From: Sphagnum compactum | Lineage: Eukaryota > Bryophyta > Sphagnopsida > Sphagnales | Length of the DNA: 64,000 nt | Reading direction: 5' to 3' | Assembly: GCA_965153455.1 (NCBI GenBank) | Contig: OZ234498.1 | Coordinates: 14,446,001-14,510,000 of the forward strand | In this document: piece by piece, positions 37,571-48,060 of the stretch | Layout: every line of letters begins with the position of its first letter | Numbering within the stretch: the stretch's first letter is position 1 | The notes under the pieces: model-generated | Database searches by the model: none | The model's input: the letters and a program-made list of their open reading frames with translations, nothing else | What the model was told of the DNA's origin: nothing | Translations under genes and position numbers: made by a program

Positions 37571-40500
37571 CTAGAGATGCTCACTACTCGTACTACTACC
37601 CATTGCTGTGAAATCCATAGCTACCAATGCATTTACAGCTGACGAATGGCCTACTCCACCTGTAGGGATGAAAGTCGCTTCCAGAATTGGCAGTTCTTGC
37701 AAATCATATGTATGAGCTTTCCTTGAACAACTTGCCAAAATCTCTTTCATCAAGTTTTGAAGATCTGCCACAGCAATGAGTTGAGCTACGTAGTAGATCC
37801 GGAAAACCTGCACAATGGGAGAGAAGAAGTGATAACACAAAAGTATGAGCTCTCTCCCATCTGTAGTTAAAACATAATCTCCAAAAATAAAATGCTCTTG
37901 ATGTATGTCAGGATTACAAAACAAAAAATTTGTCAAGGAAATGCACCTAACACCAGATCAGAGCATGCAAGGGTCCCATAACTAACAATTTTGTGGAAAG
38001 TGGTTTGTTGGTTTACGAAAAACCCAAGTAGAGAATATCACAATGGCCAAGAATTGTGAAAAGAAAAAATTCATCTTTGGCTCTTGACTTGGAAAACAAA
38101 ACAAACAAGATATGGGTTGTCACCCATGAATTTTCTTAAGGGATTCAAGTTCTTAACAAAGGAGAAAATCTTTGTGTTTACCGTAATCTCTGACCAGCTC
38201 AAGTGAGCTTGCTCCAAGACCTCACCCACAGCTTCCATGCATTGCTCAAGTGCCGTCTTGAATTCATTGGTATCAAGTTGCATTCGATCATTCCTTTGCA
38301 TCAGCTGATGACTTAAACCAGATGCATGGTCATTAGATCCCGCATTGATGAAAGCAAAAGCCCTACAAAAATGTGTTGGCAAGATGAGGCCCTTACAAAG
38401 GGTGGTTAAACTCTTTCTTCCTTGCTGCTTTTCATCATCATCATCATCATCATCCAAATATGCCTCTTCCTGCTTTCCTGAACTTATTTGAACATATTGC
38501 CATGCCCGACCTGATGCAGTCTCCTCAAGTCTTGTGGACATATCATCAATACTGTCCCTGTCGATGAAGCATGCAGAAGAACTTGAAACAAAGGCAGATG
38601 GCTCTATTTCCACTTGTGCCCTGAACATAAGTCATCCAACAGAAACAATGGTATGAACTCCCATATACCCTTCTGGCAAATACATGACATTGAAGATAAG
38701 GTTGGATCCACTAGAGAAATAGCAATCTGATTTGTCTCTTAGTCTGCCAGTTCCATGTTTCTACACATTTGAGCAACACAGAGATCAGTCACCTCAACAT
38801 GCATCATTTAATAGAAGGAAAATCTTACCCTTTGGGCAAAGCTGGCACAAGGACATAGAGAACCAAAGGGGGGTGGCCAATTGTAGAAATCTTCTCTACA
38901 TCCGTTGGACTAGAGTCAGAGTCTCCACATTTCTTATTTCTCGAAAGAAAGCTTTGTAATATGTCCTCTGTTTGCTGCTGCCCATCTGCACCGATGTTTT
39001 CAGAGCAGTAAACCGTGAATGTGATAGCACAAGTGCACAGGCTGATGTCAAATTCTTGAGCCACCGCCTCACAATTGAGGACAGCCTGCTCCATTTCTGC
39101 AGCCACTCCTCCTGCCACCAGTACCATTGTGGGTGGGTCTAGCCCTAACTGGCCTGCCATGTGCAGTACCTGACCTTGCAGTGTCGCCTAGCCAGAGAAC
39201 CCATCATCCATTCAGAAATTAACACAAGTGCTTGGTGACACATGACTTACAATTAGAAAAAAGAAACAAAAACACACACATGCATACAGGAAGCTCTAAA
39301 TTGGTGCAAGGCTTGATCCATGTCATTTGTACGATTGTGTGCAGTTATGTTTGTATCATTGATTACTTCAAGAGGTCAAACGCGGTATGTTGTTACCAGA
39401 GAGAAATCCAAAGAAGACATTACCTGGCTGTATGGGCCTATGCAGCTGGGTGCCCACAATGATATACTCTGCACATGGAGCACTTTCTTACTCAAGTCTG
39501 GAGCTACCGTGACTTCCACCATTGCTTTTCCCATACCGCCCTTTTGCAGATAGAGCTGCATGCAGCATCGTGACGGCACCCCTCTCTCACACTTCAGCTC
39601 TGTGATGTGCTGCACATACACTTCATTGGCTCTCCCAAAGTGCCCCATGTCCTCCAGAAACAAACGCACGTAGACAACATAGGCCCATGTACGCCCATTC
39701 CTTTGCAGCTCTGCTTCCAATGATGCCAAAAGTAGACCCAACTCGTACCCAGCATCTGGGTAGGTGCATAAGCATCAGTAGGAGGACATGAAACGTATAA
39801 CTCTAAATGTACATGAACAGACCCAAGTCTTCCCTGACTTTTCCAAGCCTTTTCTTCCTCTGAAAACCCACCTAGAAGTGGGTCAAATCACAGTGGTATA
39901 GAGTTTTGCAACAGAAGCAACACTCACCGAGATCCTGACTGTCATCACCTTGCCTCCAACAGCTGAAGGTGAAGACCCCATGTCTCTGAGCAACAGTGGC
40001 AATGTGCAACTTGAAAGACGCACTATCAATCCCCAGCAGCATCAGTCCCGAATTGTCCACTGTCACAGACAGATTCTCTTCCCCGACTGTGTCATTGGTT
40101 ACTGAAACTACCAATGAATCCAGGCTTGGAGGAGGAGTCAATGAAAATTTCTCCTCCAAATGAAACTTTGTTGGATGAAGCACACCAACTGGCGCAAATT
40201 GGTCTGGAGAATGGAGAGTCACTTGGAACTCATCCAGGCATATTCGAGCATGCTGGGCCAAAGCAATCTAGCTGTGAGGATGTAGCAACAATTCTCTCTT
40301 GGGGACACTTTTTCCACCAGCCTTGTTTAATCTGGTCACAGTATCACCACCCTCTTGGTGTTTGTCCAAGGATAGGACATGGATCCACCATACATTGCAA
40401 TGGGTTCTCTCAGTAATGGTGGACAGAAAGAACCTCCATTGCAATTTGAAGACTGCTCTACTGCAAGAAGCAGAGGGAAATGGATAAACCTTAAACCCCA

Positions 40501-42554
40501 TCCTGCCTCTTGCAAGTAAAACCCTAACTGTAACTCCATCACCAGAATTATTCACAAAGTTCCTCGAGTAGACAGAAAGCTTATAAATGGGGGATGTGAC
40601 ATGATCTCTCACCTTGAAAAGAGGTGAGTCCAGAGTGAGACTCTCATATTCTCCACCCTCACCACAGATGTTGCTCCCATACAACCTACCAGCAACCATC
40701 CCCATAGCCCAACAGCACAAAACATCTTTTTACCTCTTGCAAACAACAAAAGTTGGGCAGCCACAATCCAGTTGAGGCATTTTGTCTTCACAGAGGAAAA
40801 GAGAATAAGACGTTCTAATCTTGCATGGATATAACAGCTTCCAGTAATGTGCAGAGAGGACATGAAAAAGGAAATGGAAAATGTGGAATTCATGGCATCT
40901 TGATATACCTTGCAAGAAGAGTGAAATGTGGCTGCAGGGTGGCCAGGTCCTGGCCAAGGTGCTTGTGTGGGTTCAGACCCATTGCAGCCACCTGCCCAAG
41001 ACAACAATATTGTGTTAGCTTGACCACAATGTTGGTCTTTACCCTCTCCTCACACAGCAGTAAGATCAACCTCAAGCTGCAAAAGCAAAAAAGATTCCAG
41101 GCTCTTGCGACTGTGGCTAAACTTGAACAACAAAACTCCCCCAGTCCATATAACAAGTTTCTTTTTGTCTTCTTCAATGAGAGAGATGAATGGGAAAAAA
41201 ACACCCAACAAAATCTAGAATGGTACTCTCTCTCACCTTGACTAAGACTGCGTGAATTCCGCTGTCAATCTTCACAACAAGTAAACAATATGTCAGAGCA
41301 AATTCAGTTGGGACATTCAGAAGGATGCAAGCCAAGATTGCAAGCCTTGAATACATACACTTGTGAAGAGGAGAGAGTGTAGCAGACCCACCACCACTCC
41401 TGCTGCCACAAAATTTGGTTCATTGGAAGAAAAGGTTCAGATGTAGAACACAAAAGAAAAGAAAAAAAAGGTTTTAGAGTTCATCACCATCTGCTGCAGC
41501 AGATGCGCTTGATCCTGCTTCCAAAGATATGCTAGTGAGACCAGACCTAGCCTGGAGCACACATTCTCCACTCGCAGGCGCTGGTAATTGGATGCAATAG
41601 CTCCTGAACATACTGCTCTTACATCTGGATACTTCTCCTGTACTGCTCTTAGCAGCATTTCCAGGTCCTCCACTTCATCCCCCTCTGTCTTCCTGTATCT
41701 CAGCTCCTGTGTCCTGGACAAAAATGTACAATGATGACACCTCCTTCTCTTGATAAGTAATGACAGCAGAAGGCAGTGGCGGCAGCAGCTCAATCTATGC
41801 TTTACTTACACTGCTTCCAAATGCTAAAAATCAAAGCTTTGAATTCCATTTTCCGTAGATGGGAGACAAACACGTGCATTCTCTTCCTGAGGAATTCACA
41901 ACCATCAGAAATGCTGGGGCCAAATAGGAAAAAAGAAAAAAGAACCTGGCTGTGCCCTGGATGCGCCTACGAAACAAAGGCAGCCCCATGCATTGTGCAA
42001 TTGCACCCACCATTTGATGCCCCACCTGCAGAGGTACACCATTCATAATCAAGAGATCTTCCACATTCAAGAATTGAATCAAGCTCATACAGGATTGATC
42101 TTGTAAGGCAAACTAGCTGACTGCACAATTTAGGATCTTCAGTGCGCAGACAGAATTGCATGAACTTTGCAGAAGCTCTGTTCTATGCAGATTTGAGCAG
42201 TAAAGACTAAAAACCCTAAAAACTACAAGACGAAAGAAAAGGGTGTGTGGTAGGTGGAGGAGGTGAGGAACAACGTACAGTCTGGAACATGAAGCTGTCA
42301 AGCTCATCAACTGTATCCTCTAGAGGCAACAAGTTGGCAAGGGCAATGATCTGCGTTTTTTTTGGTCCAATGCAAAGTTTATCATATTGTGATCAGTATA
42401 TTCTCACACACATCCGGAAAACTGAAACATGATTGGCTTTTTGGTTGCCTGAAACAAGCTTTTGGTTTGCACTCACCTGGTGACCAAAGTCCACACATCG
42501 CTGCATGGCATAGCAGCTATCCTTGCCCCCACTCACAAGTGCCACCACCTTCAT
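37571..42554 (-). CDS. DPH6: Diphthine--ammonia ligase with two RidA-like domains, twelve exons
   Basis: Exons (minus): 42554-42477, 42350-42279, 42025-41946, 41713-41488, 41269-41237, 40991-40909, 40685-40613, 40252-39928, 39755-39424, 39187-38829, 38620-38182 and 37807-37571. Every junction is GT-AG and in phase; the product is 778 residues. It starts MKVVALVSGGKDSCYAM, the PP-loop (SGGKDS, 8-13) that binds ATP. Family motifs follow: PLEDTVDELDSFMFQTVGHQ, CMGLPLFRRRI, AVCSGAIASNYQRLRVENVC, AVLVKVAAMGLNPHKHLG and GEGGEYESLTLDSPLF (about 200-214). RidA-like segments come next: HSPDQFAPVGVLHPT, then SLWAPSCIGPYSQ, GQVLHMAGQLGLDPPT and, at the end, FRIYYVAQL. The enzyme uses ATP and ammonium to amidate diphthine to diphthamide on elongation factor 2 in the cytosol. 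An acidic run of seven Asp in exon 11 (about 610-616) comes from a CAT/ATC microsatellite. Length is close to that of yeast and plant homologues, slightly longer. Confidence 0.95.
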
Positions 42555-43468
42555 CCCTCTTTACCTCTTTTTTGCCTGTTGCAGCAGCAGCAGCTCTTCT
42601 CTCCCTTTGCTTCTTATATCAGTGAGCAAGTTGTATTCTCAATCCTTCAAAGTTCAACAGACCCACTCAGATTCCGCAGCAATTGCACCGCAATCCTTTC
42701 TGAACAAAAGTACTCAAGAATCCTTCTGAATGCTTGCTTCAGCAACACCATCTCAAACAAGTAGCCAAAATCGACAGAATTTCACAAAACCCATCTCATG
42801 GAAGAAGCACTAGACAACAACAAGATCATCAACGACCACAGCAGCAGCAGCAACAGCAAAAGTCACAGAATTTATGCAGAAAACAAAAAACCCTAATTGA
42901 GGAAAAGGAGAAAGATAGAGAGGACTTTCAGCACACCCATTTGTGCCGTTCTTGGATTCTTGGTTAGGACTACTAGGAGATGTGGCTTTTGCCTGGCACG
43001 AAGGATTTACAGAAGAGTCTGGCTGTGGTTCTCGCCAGAATGATATTCTTTGAGGGGAGAACAGAAACATGAGCATTGGGTGGGGGTACAAGTTGATCTG
43101 CCAGGATTTCTTCCCACCGATACAGCTCTGGTTGCATTTCTGGTTCTCTTCTGACTCTCCCAAGTTTTTTGGAGGTCCTGATCCTGATCCTGCAGTTCCC
43201 ATGAATGAAACCTTAAACGCTCCAGATCTCTTGGCTCCTCAACCCTAAACCCCTAATGCAATTTTTTTGTGATTTTCTTTCATCTTCTGCAGTTCATATA
43301 CTCTCTGGTGATTCTCTGGTGAATCTCTCTCTCGCTCTCTTTGGTTGCAGTAGAAGATGTTGATTTTGCTCATTATGGGAACAGAGTGACTAAGTACCAA
43401 TTGGGATTGAGATCAGACGTAGTAATGGACTCAACAACAGCCACTAATATTCCCATTTTGTTGAAGGT
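42555..43468. promoter_or_regulatory. DPH6 leader/promoter with telo-box motifs
   Basis: This is the flank between DPH6 (minus) and the putative plus-strand micro-ORF at 43469. It has telo-box sequences AAACCCTAA at 42888-42896 and AACCCTAAACCCCTAA at 43241-43256. Telo-boxes are frequent in promoters of plant genes for translation, which fits a gene that modifies elongation factor 2. A CAG/CTG repeat lies near 42840-42860. A 130-codon minus-strand frame with an ATG at 43202 and stop at 42810 lies in the possible leader; its predicted protein is not recognised. Confidence 0.45.
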
Positions 43469-43703
43469 ATGGCAGAAAATCAATTCCCTGCAGAAGGGAG
43501 CGTTGTAGGCTTTGGAGTCTTCATGGATGTGGGAATGGGCATGATCTGCTGCACACTAGCCAAAGCAAAACATGGAAGAAGAGCTCGAAAGGTGAGGGCT
43601 CCTCCTCATATGGTATTCTAGGTGGTTTTGGTCAGGCATTTGGATCCAGTAACAACAGATTTTTAAATTTCTGGTTGTTTGGGGGGTGTGTCTACAGGAT
43701 TGA
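43469..43703 (+). CDS. Possible two-exon micro-ORF, 42 codons
   Basis: An ATG at 43469 opens 41 codons to a good donor (AAG then GTGAGG) at 43592. A pyrimidine/GT-rich tract and TCTACAG acceptor end at 43697, and the next exon reads GAT TGA, giving 42 residues. If the intron were kept, the frame would end at TAG 43621 after 50 residues. The peptide has a small hydrophobic segment, GFGVFMDVGMGMICCTLA, followed by a basic tail AKAKHGRRARKD. It could be a small membrane protein with a cytosolic basic end. It shares its upstream region with DPH6. I do not recognise a family. The evidence is only the frame, the splice sites and the composition, so it may be chance. Confidence 0.35.
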
Positions 43704-44880
43704 ATAAGTGCTTTCTTCTCCTTCTGCTACCAAAATAATATTGTGCGAAGCAACAATTGGTTGGTGCACCAATCCACATGTTGGGTGGTCTTTACATAAT
43801 TCAAACAAGCAACTGGCCATAGTAAGTATGCACTGAACTTCTTCAGCATTGCTAGAACAATTGCTGCTATGGGTTGTGGGTGGGGGAGAGGAACAAGACA
43901 TCCAAATGGTAGCAGCATTAAGAAGGGGAGGTGAAAACAAAAGTAGAGGTAGATTTGGTAGCACAAGTAGTTACATTTGAAAACCTTCACATGGTGTTAT
44001 GCCATGCACTGCGATGCCTCCCAGTTAAGATGGATTAAGAACCATTTATCACTTTTCACAAAAACTGCCGATTGTGTTTCACATCGCCTATGGCATGGCA
44101 AACATAAAATTGATGATTATGGATGCATGGTGGATTCTTGAACAGGTGTATAGCAAGGAGGATTGCATTGCACTGGCATGAGTGGATTAGAGAATTTAAA
44201 AGCTGACTTCCACAGCACATGCTGGCTGGGTGATACAAGTAAACACTCTCCATTTACCTGAGAATCATAGATAGTAGCATCAATCTGAATCCATTATGGC
44301 TGGCATTTTACTCTCTCATGTTGACATAATGAATCAAAAATCCAATGCTCTAATTTTCCACTAGCATCTTACAAACCCATCACGTGCATTTGTGACAATG
44401 GTTTGAGTGCATGCTGACACTTCCAAGGCTTTCCTTTGAAAATAACCATTTTTTGTCTGCCAGGTTTGAGTTGCATTTTTGTTTCCCCTATAAGCTCCCC
44501 CTGCTAACACACTGCAACTAGTTTTTTGTTGCATCTTGTTATGTGTAAGCAAGGAGTACTGAGTACACTACCTGGCAGATCTCTAGCCTTTATGTTCCTG
44601 GGAGATTGAACTTGAACACAACAGCTTCTCAAGCATGCTTGATTATCTATCTATTGGCTCATCAGTGTGCTCATTCTGAACCCTGGGCTTTTGCTAGTAA
44701 TTCTCCCACCCCATGTGATTGAAACCTCCTTAGGGTTGTTCCAAGAATGGGTCTGGAGTTTTGCTACTAGAATTTTATTGTTTTGGCAGTCAAAATCCTT
44801 GATCATCAAACTAAGTCAGTCACCTTCTAAATCAGAAATTCCTCTTACTGCTACTACTGTAATGTGAATAACTTCACCCC
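43704..44880. other. Intergenic or untranslated DNA, no gene seen
   Basis: Base composition is intermediate. No frame resembles a known protein. If the micro-ORF at 43469 is real, part of this stretch may be its 3' untranslated region. Confidence 0.4.
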
Positions 44881-44884
44881 AATC

Positions 44885-45205
44885 TTGTTGCAACGAAAAA
44901 TGCTTCTAAGGACCCCAATTGGGTTCTCTTCTTGTAATGAAAAAGACCAATTGGGTTCTCTTCTTGTAACGAAAAAGACTTCTAAGGACCCCAATTGGGT
45001 TCTCTTCTTGCAATGAAGAAGACTTCTAAGGACCCCAATTGGGTTCTCTTCTTGCAATGAAGAAGACTTCTAAGAACCCCAATTGGGTTCTCTTCTTGCA
45101 ATGAAAAAGACTTCTGAGGAGACCAATTGGGTTCTCTTCTTGTAATGAAAAAGACTTCAAGGGAGCCCAATTGAGTCCTCTCTTCTTGCTATGAAAAAAG
45201 GTTTT
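44885..45205. repeat. Minisatellite with a 44-bp unit, seven units
   Basis: Units are aligned at GACCCCAATTGGG near 44911, 44943, 44987, 45031, 45075, 45119 and 45163. Spacing is exactly 44 bp except that the second unit lacks 12 bp. The unit runs AATGAAGAAGACTTCTAAGG, then ACCCCAATTGGGTTCTCTTC and TTGC. Outer units are more diverged than inner ones. Translated repeats in any frame look like by-products. Confidence 0.92.
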
Positions 45206-46639
45206 CTAAATGTATTGTTATGCTTGGAAGTTAGGGCTTGTAACTAACATCACCTTTAACACCAACAAAGTGCCATGAACCACAATACTACCATTTCTAC
45301 CATTGCAAGTTTACCATCAACCTCTTCAACATTATTTCAATATGTTTCTACCATCACATATGATGTACTAGCTTGACAGATTCGGCAATAATTAATTATT
45401 AGAAAAAAAATTCAGTGATTTCTTTTGTTAAAATTAAAATTTTAGTGTTGAAATCTTGGAAATGTATTTCAATATTTTACTTGGAAATAAAGTACCTTGA
45501 CAATCAAAATGATGGTCAAATAATACCTTTATCAAATTTTTTTAATCTTTTTTCGTTTTTTTTATAATTGAAAATATAATTAAACATTTGGCACAAAAAT
45601 GTTATTCTACCAAGTTACTACAATAGTAACTAGTATTATTTTATTTTTTGGAAGTTTGCAATCTAGACCACATTTACAAAGGAAAAAATTTCCCTCATTT
45701 TTTAAAAAGAGAAAAAGAAATAAGGATAAACAAGGATGCATGCTAAACATTGAGTTAATTTGTCAATTTTTCAACCTTTAGTTTTCACCAATTTTTGGCT
45801 ATAAATTCATTTTTTTTACCACCTTAATTTGGCTTGTGTTATTTAGGTTGAAAAAGTGAAAGTTGATAGGTTACCGGGAATCAATGTAGACGACATCCAC
45901 ACAATTCCCATGAGATCAATTGCATGTTTCACTTTGTCTCTTTCCCTTTGCAATGTTGTTATTCCATGTGTGCATGCAATTTTTCTTGCACGCTCATGAT
46001 TTTGTCGTTGTTGCTTCTAATAATTTTCTACATCTTATGATGCATTTGTTCTTCAAGTTGTCAATACCTTATTGATCAATCGTCTTTCATTTGAAAAAAT
46101 TTCAAAAAAATAAGTATTAATTTTGGCCTAGATTTTGTTGCATAGAGTTCATTCGTTTTTCATAGATTTTTTTTGTGAAAGACTTATTTTTTGTTTTTCT
46201 ATATAAGAACTTCAACCATGTCAACGAAGGTGTTCATTGACAAACAAATAATTTTTTGTTTCTATTGTGGTTCATTTTGTGTTTGGGTGGGCACTAGATC
46301 CCATAATCAAACCAAACAAAAAAGAATGGGTGCATCTTTAATGTGCATTCCATCATGAGAATTCCATCTCATAAGCATTCACATTTGTCCAAGAATGATA
46401 ATGGAAAACTCATTCAAAAGTATAGCAAAATTTGTGAACTCAAACGTTAGTCCAAAAGTGGGGTGTAAGTAATTGATTTAAATCACTACGAAACTTTAAA
46501 AGTGAAATAGGTGCACCCTCTTCCTTAAAATCATGTCACTACAAGGTCGCTATGTAATCATCAATGTTTCATTTCTAACTAGCATAATTTTCATTACTAA
46601 TTGAAATGATTTATTATAATAAAACAAAATTTATATTAT
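45206..46639. other. AT-rich intergenic DNA, no gene seen
   Basis: Only short, stop-rich frames, with T and A runs. No recognisable gene or element. Confidence 0.5.
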
Positions 46640-47910
46640 TGCTTTAAATTATACCTTACATTATATTTTAGGTTTTTCATTTCATTTTAGGGTATTCTTT
46701 AGTCGTTTTAGGTTATTATCAATAATTATATATTATTTCACATTATTTATTATTATTATTGGTTTATCCCCTTCAAATTATTTTTAGTTACTTTAGGTTA
46801 TTCCATCTTAAGTTATTTTAAGCCATCTACCTTCAATTATTATTAACTATATTGGTCATTTCACCCTAGGTTATTTTTAATTATTCTAAATTATTCCACC
46901 CTATGTTATCTTAAACTATTTTAACCTAATTTATTTTTATTTATTTATTATTCCTTTAGGTTATTTCACCTTAATTTATTTTAAAGTTATTATACCTTAG
47001 GCTATTTTAAGTTATTCCACCATAGGTTATTCTAAATTATTTATTTTAAATTATTCTTAATTATTATAAGTTATTTCACCTTAGGCTATTCTAAGTTATT
47101 TTACCATAGATTATTCTCATGTATTTTAAACTATTCAATTTTATGTTATTATACTTTAGGATATTTTCAATTGTTATAAATTAAATCATAGGTTATTTTA
47201 AATTATTATACCCTAATGTATTTTAGGTTATTTTTAATTGTTACACTTTAACATATACCCTAGCCTAAGGTTACATAACTTATAATAACCAGAAATAAGG
47301 TAAAGAGAAATAATTTAAAATAACAAAAAATAACCTAAAATAAAATAACATAGGATAGCTTAAGGTGAAATAACATAGAATAATCAAAAATAGTTTAACG
47401 TAGAATACCTTAAAATAGCCTAAGGTGGATGAACATAAAACAACCAAAAATAACGTAAGGTAAAATAATTTTAAAAAGACAAAGATGGAATAGTTGAAAA
47501 TAGTTTAAGGTAGAATAACCTAAAATAACATAAGATATAATAGTTTCGAATAGCTACGAATAGCCTAAGGTAAAATAGACTAAAATAATTTATGTACCTT
47601 AGGAAGAACTTAAAGTAGTGTACATTAACCTAATAATAACCTAGAACAGCTTACATTAATTTAGAAATAATTTATGACTAACATAGGAACTTAGCATATG
47701 GTAGCTCGCACATAGATTTGGGTCAGCTAAAATAGTTTACATTAACCTAAGAATACCCTAAAATAACTTACATTAACCTAGGAATAGCCTAAAAATTAAC
47801 CTAAAAATTTAACCTATGGTAGGTTACACATAGACTTGGGTAGCTTGCATTAGTTTAGAATAGTTTAAAATACTCTATTAATATCCCAAGTTACATAGGT
47901 ATATAAAAAA
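46640..47910. repeat. Large fold-back array of degenerate TTATTTTAGG-type repeats
   Basis: The left arm (about 46640-47250) is made of many degenerate copies of TTATTTTAGGTTATTCCACC-like sequence. The right arm (about 47275-47910) is made of the reverse complement, such as AACCTAAAATAACCTAAGGT. For example, GTTATTTCACCTTA at 46960-46973 has an exact reverse complement, TAAGGTGAAATAAC, at 47361-47374. The turn is near 47260. Each arm is itself a minisatellite, so many alignments of the arms are possible. A transcript across it could fold into long imperfect double-stranded RNA. Confidence 0.8.
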
Positions 47911-47979
47911 ATAACAAGATAACATAGGTAAGAAAATACCTAAATAAGTTAAGAAAATAATCACATCACCTATTTAAAT

Positions 47980-48060
47980 AGTGGTCAAATGGTTGAAGAC
48001 TTGTTTCTTGAACGTAGAAATGGGGAGATAAAAGGTTCAAACCTTCACACGTGCATTTAG
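47980..48060 (+). mobile_element. SINE-like, tRNA-derived head
   Basis: TGGTCAAATGG at about 47982-47992 fits a pol III A box. GGTTCAAACC at 48034-48043 fits a B box. The spacing, about 40 bp, and the text between them resemble the tRNA-related head of plant SINEs. No clear tail or target-site duplication was found. Confidence 0.4.

Noticed and set aside
44854-45170. Minus-strand frames with repeated KKRTQLGSLEVFF peptide
   Set aside because: They are by-products of the 44-bp minisatellite. All frames repeat equally, and no start or splice context is convincing.
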